64,000 nt of DNA from Arthrobacter_H rhombi (GTDB lineage: Bacteria; Actinomycetota; Actinomycetes; Actinomycetales; Micrococcaceae). Made by a program: the position numbers and the translations under genes. The notes beneath the pieces are model-generated. The model was not told the DNA's origin and did not search any database. It worked only from the letters and a program-made list of their open reading frames with translations. Each line of letters opens with the position of its first letter. Position 1 is the stretch's first letter. Shown one piece after another: positions 30,727 to 40,701 of the stretch. Location of the stretch: positions 124,001-188,000 of the forward strand of contig NZ_BAAAIV010000005.1 in assembly GCF_039526245.1 (NCBI RefSeq), read 5' to 3'.

Positions 30727-32202
30727 ATGTCGTCACCGCAGGTATCCGTCGGAACGTCCCAGACGTTGGCCGAAAAGGTATGGAACGCCCACGTGGTCCA
30801 GGAAGGTGGCGGAGAAGGCGAGGCCAAGCGGCCGGACCTCATCTACATCGACCTTCACTTGATTCACGAGGTGACCTCTCCTCAGGCGTTTGAGGGACTG
30901 CGGTTGGCGGGACGACCGCTGCGTCGGCCTGATCTGACGATCGCCACCGAGGACCACAACACACCCACGCTGGATATCGACAAGCCGATCGCCGATCTGA
31001 CGTCCCGTACTCAGATCGAAACCCTGCGCACCAACTGTGCCGAGTTCGGCGTCCGCCTGCACTCACTGGGCGACAAGGAGCAGGGTATCGTCCACGTGGT
31101 CGGGCCCCAGCTCGGTCTGACCCAGCCGGGCGTCACCGTCGTCTGCGGCGATTCGCACACCTCCACGCATGGCGCCTTTGGTGCGTTGGCTTTCGGCATC
31201 GGCACGTCCGAGGTCGAGCATGTCATGGCCACGCAGACGCTCTCGCTCAAGCCGTTCAAGACCATGGCGATCAACGTCGAGGGGGCGCTGAGGCCCGGGG
31301 TGACCTCCAAGGACATCATCTTGGCCGTCATCGCCAAGATCGGCACCGGCGGCGGGCAGGGCTACGTGCTCGAATATCGCGGTTCTGCCATCCGCGCACT
31401 TTCCATGGAAGCACGTATGACCATCTGCAACATGTCCATCGAGGCAGGGGCCCGTGCGGGCATGGTCGCGCCCGATCAAACCACCTTTGATTACCTCGAA
31501 GGGCGTCCTCACGCGCCGCAAGGCGAGGACTGGACTGCCGCGGTCGAGTACTGGAAGACGCTGCGCACCGACGACGATGCCGCATTCGACGCCGAGGTTA
31601 ACATCAATGCCGACGAGCTCGAACCCTTTGTTACTTGGGGGACCAACCCGGGACAGGGCGTTTCGCTGTCCCGTCCGGTCCCTGCCCCGGAGGACTTCGA
31701 GGACGAGAACGCCCGCGCCGCCTGCGAGCGTGCCCTGGACTACATGGGCCTGACCGCAGGAACGCCGATGAAGGACATCCGCGTGGACACCGTATTCCTG
31801 GGCTCCTGCACGAACTCCCGCATGGAGGATCTGCGCACCGCCGCGGACATCATCCGAGGCCGGCAGAAGGACCCGGATATCCGCATGATCGTCGTTCCCG
31901 GTTCCGCCCGGGTCCGGCTGGAGGCCGAAGCCGAGGGGTTGGACCAGGTCTTCAAGGACTTCGGCGCCGAATGGCGATTCGCCGGATGCTCCATGTGCTT
32001 GGGGATGAACCCCGATCAGCTGGCGGAGGGCGAGCGCTGCGCGTCCACCTCCAATCGCAACTTCGAGGGCCGCCAGGGCAAGGGCGGGCGCACCCACTTG
32101 GTTTCCCCGCTGGTCGCCGCCGCCACCGCGGTCCGCGGCACGCTCAGCTCACCCTCCGACTTGGACCCGATCGACGGCGCTGCCGCCGCCACGGCCGCGT
32201 AA
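30727..32202 (+). CDS. leuC: 3-isopropylmalate dehydratase large subunit
   Basis: The aconitase-type [4Fe-4S] enzyme isomerises 2- to 3-isopropylmalate together with LeuD. The 491-residue protein carries DLHLIHEVTSPQAF, CGDSHTSTHGAFGA, and the cluster cysteines in VFLGSCTNSR and AGCSMCLGMNPD. The ATG has a strong AGGAGGA site at 30714-30720, so this transcript has a proper leader in contrast to many neighbours. leuD follows after 12 bp. The operator upstream is shared with the divergent regulator gene. Confidence 0.98.
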   Translation: MSSPQVSVGTSQTLAEKVWNAHVVQEGGGEGEAKRPDLIYIDLHLIHEVTSPQAFEGLRLAGRPLRRPDLTIATEDHNTPTLDIDKPIADLTSRTQIETLRTNCAEFGVRLHSLGDKEQGIVHVVGPQLGLTQPGVTVVCGDSHTSTHGAFGALAFGIGTSEVEHVMATQTLSLKPFKTMAINVEGALRPGVTSKDIILAVIAKIGTGGGQGYVLEYRGSAIRALSMEARMTICNMSIEAGARAGMVAPDQTTFDYLEGRPHAPQGEDWTAAVEYWKTLRTDDDAAFDAEVNINADELEPFVTWGTNPGQGVSLSRPVPAPEDFEDENARAACERALDYMGLTAGTPMKDIRVDTVFLGSCTNSRMEDLRTAADIIRGRQKDPDIRMIVVPGSARVRLEAEAEGLDQVFKDFGAEWRFAGCSMCLGMNPDQLAEGERCASTSNRNFEGRQGKGGRTHLVSPLVAAATAVRGTLSSPSDLDPIDGAAAATAA

Positions 32203-32214
32203 GGACACCCGAAC

Positions 32215-32817
32215 ATGGAAAAGATCACCACCCACACCGGCGTCGGCGTACCGCTGCGGCAGTCCGACATCGATACCGACCAGATCATCCCCGCCGTCTA
32301 CCTCAAGCGGATCACTCGGACGGGCTTCGACGATGCGCTCTTCGCCCGCTGGCGCAAGGACCCGGAGTTCGTGCTGAACCAGGAAGCTTATTCAGCCGGC
32401 TCGGTGCTGGTCGCCGGTCCTGACTTCGGCACTGGTTCCTCCCGCGAACATGCGGTCTGGGCGCTGAAGGACTATGGGTTCCGTGCCGTGCTTTCTTCCC
32501 GGTTCGGTGACATTTTCCGGGGAAACTCCGGCAAGCAGGGGCTCGTTGCCGCGCAGGTTGCCCAAGGCGATATCGAGCTCATCTGGAAGGAGCTGGACAA
32601 CCACCCTGGCACCCAGGTCACCGTGGATCTCGCATCGCGGACCGTGACGTGCGGATCCATCGTGGCCCCCTTCCAAATCGACGACTACACGCGGTGGCGC
32701 CTGATGGAGGGGCTGGATGACATCGGGCTGACCCTCCAGCAGGAATCCAGCATCACTGCCTACGAGGAGACACGGCCGGGCTGGAAGCCCCGGACGCTGC
32801 CCGCGCAATACTCCTGA
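32215..32817 (+). CDS. leuD: 3-isopropylmalate dehydratase small subunit
   Basis: The 200-residue swivel-domain subunit completes the LeuCD isomerase. Motifs are QSDIDTDQIIPAVYLKRITRTGF, the GSSREHA loop (residues about 68-74) and SRFGDIFRGNSGKQGL. It lies 12 bp after leuC and is the last gene of that operon; murA follows after 142 bp with its own promoter region. Confidence 0.98.
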   Translation: MEKITTHTGVGVPLRQSDIDTDQIIPAVYLKRITRTGFDDALFARWRKDPEFVLNQEAYSAGSVLVAGPDFGTGSSREHAVWALKDYGFRAVLSSRFGDIFRGNSGKQGLVAAQVAQGDIELIWKELDNHPGTQVTVDLASRTVTCGSIVAPFQIDDYTRWRLMEGLDDIGLTLQQESSITAYEETRPGWKPRTLPAQYS

Positions 32818-32898
32818 GGGTCGCCGGCCACTTCCGCCGACAGCGAATCGCGGCGCGGGCACGGCCCGTTGTGCCGGGGGCGCGGGGGGTGGTGGCTG

Positions 32899-32904
32899 TA
32901 TGCT
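32899..32904 (+). promoter_or_regulatory. possible -10 box TATGCT for murA
   Basis: TATGCT lies 55 bp before the murA ATG, which has GAGG (32947-32950) as ribosome site. No good -35 box is visible. Confidence 0.35.
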
Positions 32905-32959
32905 TACCGGGAACCTTCGGAGATCTCGAAGAACCCAAACAAGTGTGAGGTTTTGATAC

Positions 32960-34285
32960 ATGGGCAAGGTCCTGACTATCCACGGCGGAGTGCCGCTGAA
33001 GGGGAGAGTAAAGGTCAGGGGGGCCAAGAACCTGGTACCGAAGGCGATGGTCGCCGCGTTGCTCGGAAATACGCCGTCAGTACTGCGCAACGTCCCGGAA
33101 ATCAAGGACGTCGAGGTCGTTACCAGCCTGCTGAAGATCCACGGCGTCAAGGTCAGCAAGGACCCGGAGACCGGCGACCTGACCATGGACCCCCAGGGTG
33201 CCAAGACGGCCCCGTCAAACGAGATCGACGCCCATGCCGGTGACTCTCGCATTCCCATCTTGTTCTGCGGACCACTGATCCATAGCATCGGTGAAGCCTT
33301 CATTCCAGATCTGGGCGGCTGCCGGATCGGCGACCGGCCCATTGACTTCCACTTGGAAGTCCTGCGCAACTTCGGCGCCGTGGTGGATAAGCGGCCGAAT
33401 GGCATTGCCATCAGCGCCCCGCATGGGCTCAAGGGCGCCAAGGTCTCCTTGCCCTACCCGAGTGTCGGCGCCACGGAGCAGGTCTTGCTCACGGCAGTCC
33501 GCGCCGAGGGCATCACCGAGCTCGTCGGCGCAGCCGTCGAACCGGAAATCATGGACCTCATCGCCTTGTTGCAGAAGATGGGCGCCATCATCACCGTGCA
33601 GACCGATCGGGTCATCCGCATCGAGGGTGTCGACCAGTTGCATGGCTACAACCACAAGGCCATCCCTGACCGCAACGAGGGCGCCTCATGGGCTTCCGCG
33701 GCGCTGGTCACCCGTGGTGACATCTACGTGGAAGGCGCCGACCAACAGGATCTCACCTCCTTCCTGAACACCTACCGCAAGGTCGGCGGCGACTTCGAGG
33801 TCCACGACGACGGCATCCGCTTCTTCCACCCCGGCGGTGAACTTAAGCCGTTGGTCCTGGAAACCGACGTGCACCCCGGTTTCATGACCGACTGGCAGCA
33901 GCCGTTGGTAGTGGCGCTGACCCAGGCCCACGGGGTGTCGATCGTCCACGAAACCGTGTATGAGAATCGCTTCGGGTTCACCGACGCGCTGGTGCGCATG
34001 GGGGCAACCATCCAGCTGCACCGCGAATGCCTCGGCGCGGTTCCCTGCCGCTTTGGCCAGCGCAACTTCCAGCACTCGGCGGTCATCACCGGGCCGGTGC
34101 AGCTTGTCGGCCGGGATATTGACATCCCCGACCTGCGCGGCGGTTTCTCGCACCTGATTGCGGCCCTGGCCGCCGACGGGACCAGCCACGTGACGGGCAT
34201 CGAGTTGATCAGCCGCGGCTACGAGAAGTTCCTGGAGAAGCTCCATGGCCTGGGTGCCCGCGTCGAAATCGGCGAAATCGCCTAG
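32960..34285 (+). CDS. murA: UDP-N-acetylglucosamine 1-carboxyvinyltransferase
   Basis: The enzyme transfers enolpyruvate from PEP to UDP-GlcNAc, the first committed step of peptidoglycan synthesis. The 441-residue protein shows the GAKN motif near residue 21 (VRGAKNLVPKAM) and the loop GGCRIGDRPIDFH containing the catalytic cysteine, which is the target of fosfomycin; its presence predicts the usual sensitivity at the target. It heads the run murA-plsC-gpsA-ddl, the last three of which overlap or nearly touch. Confidence 0.95.
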   Translation: MGKVLTIHGGVPLKGRVKVRGAKNLVPKAMVAALLGNTPSVLRNVPEIKDVEVVTSLLKIHGVKVSKDPETGDLTMDPQGAKTAPSNEIDAHAGDSRIPILFCGPLIHSIGEAFIPDLGGCRIGDRPIDFHLEVLRNFGAVVDKRPNGIAISAPHGLKGAKVSLPYPSVGATEQVLLTAVRAEGITELVGAAVEPEIMDLIALLQKMGAIITVQTDRVIRIEGVDQLHGYNHKAIPDRNEGASWASAALVTRGDIYVEGADQQDLTSFLNTYRKVGGDFEVHDDGIRFFHPGGELKPLVLETDVHPGFMTDWQQPLVVALTQAHGVSIVHETVYENRFGFTDALVRMGATIQLHRECLGAVPCRFGQRNFQHSAVITGPVQLVGRDIDIPDLRGGFSHLIAALAADGTSHVTGIELISRGYEKFLEKLHGLGARVEIGEIA

Positions 34286-34291
34286 GCACTG

Positions 34292-35065
34292 ATGAAAGGA
34301 CAACCGGGGCAACGCCTGGTCTTCGCTGTGATGGCGGGTATCGCCAGACCACTGATGAACCTGCTGCTGGCCAAGACGTGGCACGGGTTCGAGAGCCTAC
34401 CTGAGGGTGGGTTCATCGCCTGCCCGAATCACGTGACGGAAATCGATCCAGTCGTCGTCGGGCACGCCTTCTACAGCAACGGGCGACTGCCGCGGTATCT
34501 TGCCAAGGAATCGCTGTTCAAGGTGCCGGTTGTTGGCCGTGCACTGCGCGCTTCGCGCCAGATCCCGGTGACCCGGTCAACAGCCAACGCCAACCGATCC
34601 CTGGCAGTCGCCCGGGAAGTGCTCGATGCTGGTGACGTCATCATCATCTATCCAGAAGGAACGCTGACTCGGGACCCGGACGAATGGCCGATGCGCGGGC
34701 GTACCGGCGCTGCCCGTCTGGCCTTGCAGACCGGGGCTCCCGTGGTCCCGATCGCCCATTGGGGCGCGCAGCAGGTGTTGCCCCGCTATGGCAAGTCATT
34801 GAAGATCTTCCCCCGCAAACGCGTCCACGTCCTGGTGGGCGAACCGGTAGACTTAGCCGACCTTCGAGAGCGGCCGCTGACCCGAACTGTTCTGGACGAG
34901 GCAACCACCCGGATCATGAAGGCGCTCACTGAGCAGGTCGCCATCCTGCGCGGCGAAACGCCGCCGCCCACTTTATGGGACCCTAGCGCCCATGGACAGG
35001 CCGCCACCGGCCGGATGGCACTAGACGGCAAACACGCTGATGACGAACAGGGAGGAACTCGTTGA
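34292..35065 (+). CDS. plsC: 1-acyl-sn-glycerol-3-phosphate acyltransferase
   Basis: The 257-residue membrane enzyme makes phosphatidic acid. The acyltransferase motif NHVTEID (H-x4-D) lies near residues 49-55, and the second signature IYPEGTLTRD is present. It starts 6 bp after murA and overlaps gpsA by 4 bp (TTGA). Placement with gpsA joins two steps of glycerolipid synthesis. A hydrophobic N-terminal segment (FAVMAGIARPLMNLLLA) may associate with the membrane. Confidence 0.9.
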   Translation: MKGQPGQRLVFAVMAGIARPLMNLLLAKTWHGFESLPEGGFIACPNHVTEIDPVVVGHAFYSNGRLPRYLAKESLFKVPVVGRALRASRQIPVTRSTANANRSLAVAREVLDAGDVIIIYPEGTLTRDPDEWPMRGRTGAARLALQTGAPVVPIAHWGAQQVLPRYGKSLKIFPRKRVHVLVGEPVDLADLRERPLTRTVLDEATTRIMKALTEQVAILRGETPPPTLWDPSAHGQAATGRMALDGKHADDEQGGTR

Positions 35066-36089
35066 GGCCCGCACCACGCAAGATCGCCGTTCTGGGCGCC
35101 GGAAGTTGGGGAACGACGTTCGCCAAGGTCCTGGCCGATTCCTGCGCCAACGATGGGACAGTGGTCCAGCTGTGGGCTCGTCGCCCCGAGGTCGCCAACG
35201 AGATCACCACTCGGCACACGAATGCGACCTATCTCAAGGAAACCCGACTCCCGGAGAACATCACTGCCTCCACGGATGCCGCCGTCGTCCTAGAAAACGC
35301 GGAAATGGTGGTTCTGGCAGTCCCGGCGCAGCAGCTCCGCGGACAACTGCGGGAGATCGGGAACCTGATCCCCGCCGGTGCCGTGATCGTTTCGCTGATG
35401 AAGGGGCTCGAGCGCGAGACCGACGCGCGGATGACCGAAGTAATCGCCGAGGAGCTCGACTGGCCACAGAATGCGATCGCCGTGGTATCCGGTCCCAACT
35501 TGGCGATGGAAATCGCCCGGCAGGAGCCGACGGCCTCGGTCGTGGCGTGTCCCGACGAGGACACGGCCGCTTGGATTGCCAATGCGTGCTCACCGGATTA
35601 CTTCCGGCCGTACACGAACACCGACCTCATCGGTGTGGAAATCGGCGGCATCGTCAAAAACGTCATTGCCCTTGCCGTGGGCATCTGCGACGGCCGCGGC
35701 ATGGGTGACAACACCAAAGCCTCCGTCATCACCCGCGGTCTGGCGGAAACCACCCGGCTGGCGCTGGCCATTGGCGGAAAACTTGAAACCATGTCAGGGC
35801 TGGCCGGATTGGGCGACCTTGTTGCCACCTGTTCATCGCCCCTGTCACGCAATCGGACGGCCGGCCGCCACCTGGGGAGCGGGCTCAGCCTCGATGAGGT
35901 CAACGAGGTGATGACCCAGACGGCTGAAGGCATCAAGTCCGCACGTGCTGTCCTGGATCGGGCCCGCAGCGTCGATGTGGAGATGCCCATCACCGAAGCG
36001 GTTGTCATGGTCCTCGAGGGCCAGCTGACAGTCTCCGATATGGCAGAGCGCCTTCTGGGACGGGAACTGAAATCCGAAGGAGAAGCCTC

Positions 36090-36093
<4 letters not shown>
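35062..36093 (+). CDS. gpsA: glycerol-3-phosphate dehydrogenase [NAD(P)+]
   Basis: The enzyme reduces dihydroxyacetone phosphate to sn-glycerol-3-phosphate, the precursor for phospholipids and also for CDP-glycerol made by TagD (53862). The 343-residue protein has the dinucleotide motif GAGSWGT, the stretch SLMKGLE, VSGPNLAMEIA, the catalytic lysine in GGIVKNVIALA, and GLGDLVATCSS with SRNR. The TTG start has GGAGGA 5 nt upstream and overlaps the plsC stop. ddl overlaps its end by 4 bp. Confidence 0.97.
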
Positions 36094-37214
<1,121 letters not shown>

Positions 37215-37360
37215 TCGTTCCGAAAATTCAGAGAACGGTGTAGTTGCTGAGTCGGGGACCCATTATCGGGTTGCACAATCGAGTTTTGGAGAACACTAGG
37301 AGCTAGTCTGCTGAGGGTTATACCAAAGCACAGTCGGGGGGGGATGCGGTTATCGGTGCC
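37215..37360. other. AT-richer intergenic region with a G8 tract
   Basis: The 146 bp between ddl and the Stealth gene are visibly less GC-rich than the surroundings and contain a run of eight G (37336-37343) directly before an out-of-frame ATG. I see no convincing promoter. Confidence 0.5.
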
Positions 37361-39034
37361 GTGGTTTTTGGGAGTTCACTTGTCAGAAGCGCAAGACTGT
37401 GGTGCTTTCGTTTTTTGTCCTTAGGTCAACGCGCCGCCCTAAGCAATGCTGCCTATGGAATGCTGGCTCTGGTTCGCCGATTGCGTGCGAGGCACAACGT
37501 ACTCTTGGGAAATCGGGGGTGTAGTTCAGGCGGACGCTTTCATGTAGTTGATCGTGCCTACGACTCGATGGCCGTCGGTGCAGAAAACCTTGCGATTATC
37601 CAAGAATCGCTTTCTGCAGCCGGCATCGAATATGTGACCGTTCCATCCGCTGATGCTTTTCGCTCCACAGTTGTAGTTCGGCGCGAGAGTTCTGCTTCGA
37701 TTGCCTCGACTCTGTCAGAATTGACCGGCACAGATGGCTGGTTTGTGGACAGGCAAATTGCCCAGATATTGCCATCGGCTTTCACGGGCAGTAGCCGATT
37801 TGAGCAAAAGCGCGGCGTTGTTGCTTATATCGCGGGGAGGCGCTGCATTACTAGACGGGGAGTAACCCTGTCCAATCACCGCGAATTTGTGAGCATTCAA
37901 GTCTGGACCAGCGTTTCTTCCGCAGCTGGGGGCGGTGAAGTCGCAGATGGCTGCTCGGGAAGGCTATTTTCTTCGCCGTCGCATGAAAAGAGCATAGTCA
38001 GTTCCCTTAGTACCTCACAATGGAACGACGCCCAAACCAGTCCTGGCCACTTCCTGGAACTTGGGGGTCCGCTCCTGATGCAGGTTACGGAACCGATAGA
38101 TGTGGTCTATACATGGGTCGACGGATCCGATCCCCTTTGGTTGGAGCGCAAGCAGGCGGCGCTTTCTTGGACCGATGTTTCCGCGTTCCACGAAAGCGCA
38201 GCTTCTCCCTCGAGGTATTCCAGCCGGGACGAACTGAAATATTCCCTTCGTTCAGTCGAGATGTACGCAAATTGGGTTCGACACATTTACATCGTGACTG
38301 ATGGACAGATTCCGCCTTGGGTGGATGCAGCTCATTCGAAGATCACCATCGTGGATCATAAGGAGATTTTTTCGGATTGTGAGGGGCTGCCCGTATTCAA
38401 TTCGCATGCGATTGAGTCGCAGCTTCACCGAATACCGGGACTTTCCGAGAAGTATCTATACCTGAACGATGACATTTTTTTCGCTCGTCCGGTCTCTCCT
38501 ACGCTATTTTTCACGAGTAGTGGATTGTCCAAGTTTTTTCCGTCTCAGGAAACACTGGACCTGGATCGAGCGAGCGAGATCGATATGCCAGTTGCTGCTG
38601 CGGCCAAGAATAACCGAGAGTACATGCTCGGAGAATCGGGCAGAGTACTTACAAACAAGTTCAAGCACACGCCGCACGCCCAAATACGGAGCATTCTGGA
38701 ACAGTTTGAGGAAGACGAGCCCCGACTATTTAACAGAATTTTGAATTCACGCTTTCGGCATCCGGACGATCTCTCAATCGCGTCGTCGCTATATCACTAT
38801 CTGGCTTATGTGAAGGGGAAGGCCGTTGAAGGGCGAATCAAATACGCATACGTGGACATTGGTCGCTCGGACACGGCTTTCCGGCTACGGCGTCTTGGAA
38901 ACCGACGTGACTTGGATGTCTTTTGTCTCAACCTGACTGCGGCCTCCAAAGCGAGTGCTGATGAGAACGATCGGGTCGTAGAGGATTTCTTGAACGAGCG
39001 ATTCCCCGTACCGAGCAGTTTCGAACTGCTCTAG
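37361..39034 (+). CDS. Stealth-family sugar-phosphate phosphotransferase
   Basis: The 557-residue protein carries the Stealth conserved regions. CR1 is DVVYTWVDGSDPLW (from residue 247). CR2 is SRDELKYSLRSVEMYANWVRHIYIVTDG through YLYLNDDIFF. CR3 is FKHTPHAQIRSILEQF with LSIASSLYHYLAY, and CR4 is at the C-terminus (VVEDFLNERFPVPSSFE). Such enzymes form hexose-1-phosphate linkages in capsules and wall polymers. The 200-residue N-terminal part with AENLAIIQESLSAAGIEYVTV fits actinobacterial members. Codon use (ATT, TTT, GTT, AGT) differs from neighbours and suggests transfer. The start is unsure: GTG 37361 lacks a ribosome site, and TTG 37415 is possible. Confidence 0.82.
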   Translation: MVFGSSLVRSARLWCFRFLSLGQRAALSNAAYGMLALVRRLRARHNVLLGNRGCSSGGRFHVVDRAYDSMAVGAENLAIIQESLSAAGIEYVTVPSADAFRSTVVVRRESSASIASTLSELTGTDGWFVDRQIAQILPSAFTGSSRFEQKRGVVAYIAGRRCITRRGVTLSNHREFVSIQVWTSVSSAAGGGEVADGCSGRLFSSPSHEKSIVSSLSTSQWNDAQTSPGHFLELGGPLLMQVTEPIDVVYTWVDGSDPLWLERKQAALSWTDVSAFHESAASPSRYSSRDELKYSLRSVEMYANWVRHIYIVTDGQIPPWVDAAHSKITIVDHKEIFSDCEGLPVFNSHAIESQLHRIPGLSEKYLYLNDDIFFARPVSPTLFFTSSGLSKFFPSQETLDLDRASEIDMPVAAAAKNNREYMLGESGRVLTNKFKHTPHAQIRSILEQFEEDEPRLFNRILNSRFRHPDDLSIASSLYHYLAYVKGKAVEGRIKYAYVDIGRSDTAFRLRRLGNRRDLDVFCLNLTAASKASADENDRVVEDFLNERFPVPSSFELL

Positions 39035-39086
39035 ATCTCAAGATGGCCATAGGCGCCCACTCGTTGGTCCTGGAAAGCTTGGCAAC

Positions 39087-39581
39087 CTACGGCAGGTCCT
39101 CGGACTTGCTGAGGTTGGTGCACTGACCCTCCGCAGGAATCCGTTCCGCGGCGCTGGAAAGCTGCGTGAGGACGGAACTTGAGGGGACCTCGTTGGGGTT
39201 GAAAAGTACCTCGGTGGCCGGTGTCCGGCCGTAGGTCGTCAATGTCCAGGCCACGTCGCCTTCCTTGGCCACCCAATCAACGCCGTTGACGGACACGCAG
39301 GGGTCGGTGGTGGGACCTGGAACATTCACTCCACATCGGAGGATGATCTTCGACGGATCACCCCAGACTGCTGTTGCCTGGCTGGTGGTGTCCCGCAATT
39401 TGTAGCCAGCGAGGTCATCCGGCATCGTCACCATCATGTCGGCACACCGCGGGTTCGACGCGTCACCTGCGGATTCTACATTGGCCGGGGATGAACACCC
39501 GGCCAGTGCCAGACCAGAACAGAGAAGGACCAGGGCAGAAATCGCCCGGCGGCGGGCAGGAAGATCAACAGGCAAACGCAC
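39087..39581 (-). CDS. DUF3515-family lipoprotein
   Basis: The 164-residue protein has a signal peptide with lipobox LALAGC and a small domain with conserved cysteines (PRCADMMVTMPDDLAG, ILRCGVNVPGPTTDPCVSVNGVDW, GQCTNL). This matches the DUF3515 family, found next to ddl in many actinobacteria. The function is unknown. Here it is on the opposite strand to ddl and separated from it by the Stealth gene. The start is GTG 39581; the upstream 66 bp are shared with the divergent LCP gene. Confidence 0.85.
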   Translation of the reverse strand: MRLPVDLPARRRAISALVLLCSGLALAGCSSPANVESAGDASNPRCADMMVTMPDDLAGYKLRDTTSQATAVWGDPSKIILRCGVNVPGPTTDPCVSVNGVDWVAKEGDVAWTLTTYGRTPATEVLFNPNEVPSSSVLTQLSSAAERIPAEGQCTNLSKSEDLP

Positions 39582-39605
39582 CCATCCACTGTATCGCGTC
39601 TGGTC

Positions 39606-39633
39606 ACCGCTAGTATGGTACCGCTAGCATGGC
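39606..39633. repeat. tandem 14-bp direct repeat before an LCP gene
   Basis: ACCGCTAGTATGGT and ACCGCTAGCATGGC are adjacent and match at 12 of 14 positions. Each contains a possible -10 core (TAGTAT, TAGCAT) in the divergent promoter region. Confidence 0.5.
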
Positions 39634-39647
39634 TACGAAAGGCTGAC

Positions 39648-40679
39648 ATGTCCGAAGAGAACATGGATTACGACTACGGGCAACCGGAGCGCAAAAAGAA
39701 GCATCCGGTCCGGGCGACCATCATCACTCTGTTGTCCCTCGTGGTCATTGCGGCGGTCATCGCGGGTGGCTATCTTTTCACCTTGGCGAAGAGCTTCGAC
39801 GACAAAAGCCAGAAGATCGAATCGGCGTTTCCAGCCGAGACGCAGCGTCCCCAGAAGAAAGATGATGGCTCCAAGAACATCCTGTTGCTGGGGAGTGATT
39901 CCGGTGGCGGCTCGGGCGAGAAGGAAAACCTGAACGGGGTTCCAAACGCTGGACGCTCTGACACGATCATGCTGGTCCACGTACCGGCAGACCGAAAAGG
40001 CGTATTCGTCACCTCGATCATGCGCGATACCTGGGTGCCGATCCCGGGCAAGGGAACCCACAAAATCAATGCAGCCTTCTCCTATGGCGGCGTCCCCCTG
40101 GCGGTTCAAACCATTGAAACGCTGCTGGACACGCGAATCGATCATGTGGCGTCCGTTGACATGAAAGGTTTCAAGGGCCTGACGGAAGCCATTGGCGGTG
40201 TCGACGTCAACGTCCCGTCGAGTTTCACTTCAGGATATGGACATTACGACTTCACTCAAGGGCAGACCCATCTAGAGGGCGACAAGGCCCTGGCGTTTGT
40301 TCGTGAGCGAAAGTCATTCAAGGACGGCGACTACCAGAGAGTCAAGAACCAGCAGAGTTTCATCAAGGCCGTGGTGGCGAAGCTGATGACTCCAGAAACC
40401 TTGGCGAACCCTTCCAAGCTCTCTGACGTTGTCAATGAGATCTCCCCTTACGTTGCCGTGGACGATAGCTTTGGAGCTGCCGAGGTGGGCAAACTCGGGG
40501 TGTCACTCGCCGGGGTCCGCAGCAAGGACATGCATTTCTTTACCCTGCCAAACCTTGGTACCGGACGTTCGTCCGACGGACAATCCATCGTGGTCCCCGA
40601 CGACGATGCCATCAAGGAACTGGCAACCGCGCTGGGCGACGACAACGTCGACCAATTCGTGCAATCGCACGGCCTCTAA
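39648..40679 (+). CDS. LytR-CpsA-Psr (LCP) family transferase
   Basis: The 343-residue membrane protein has a basic cytoplasmic N-terminus, one helix (about residues 25-48) and an extracytoplasmic LCP domain. Classical motifs are ILLLGSDS, GRSDTIMLVHVPADRKG, IMRDTWVPIPG, KINAAFSYGG, IGGVDVNVP, and ALAFVRERKSFKDGDYQRVKNQQ with the Arg residues that bind the polyprenyl pyrophosphate. LCP enzymes attach lipid-linked glycopolymers to peptidoglycan. ATG 39648 has GAAAGG 5 nt upstream. It is a close paralogue of the LCP protein at 48062. Confidence 0.93.
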   Translation: MSEENMDYDYGQPERKKKHPVRATIITLLSLVVIAAVIAGGYLFTLAKSFDDKSQKIESAFPAETQRPQKKDDGSKNILLLGSDSGGGSGEKENLNGVPNAGRSDTIMLVHVPADRKGVFVTSIMRDTWVPIPGKGTHKINAAFSYGGVPLAVQTIETLLDTRIDHVASVDMKGFKGLTEAIGGVDVNVPSSFTSGYGHYDFTQGQTHLEGDKALAFVRERKSFKDGDYQRVKNQQSFIKAVVAKLMTPETLANPSKLSDVVNEISPYVAVDDSFGAAEVGKLGVSLAGVRSKDMHFFTLPNLGTGRSSDGQSIVVPDDDAIKELATALGDDNVDQFVQSHGL

Positions 40680-40701
40680 CTGTCCCGTGAGGGGAACTAA
40701 C

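Noticed and set aside
37344..37423. ATG after the G8 tract as the start of the Stealth gene
   Set aside because: This frame ends after 26 codons and is not the frame of the Stealth domains.
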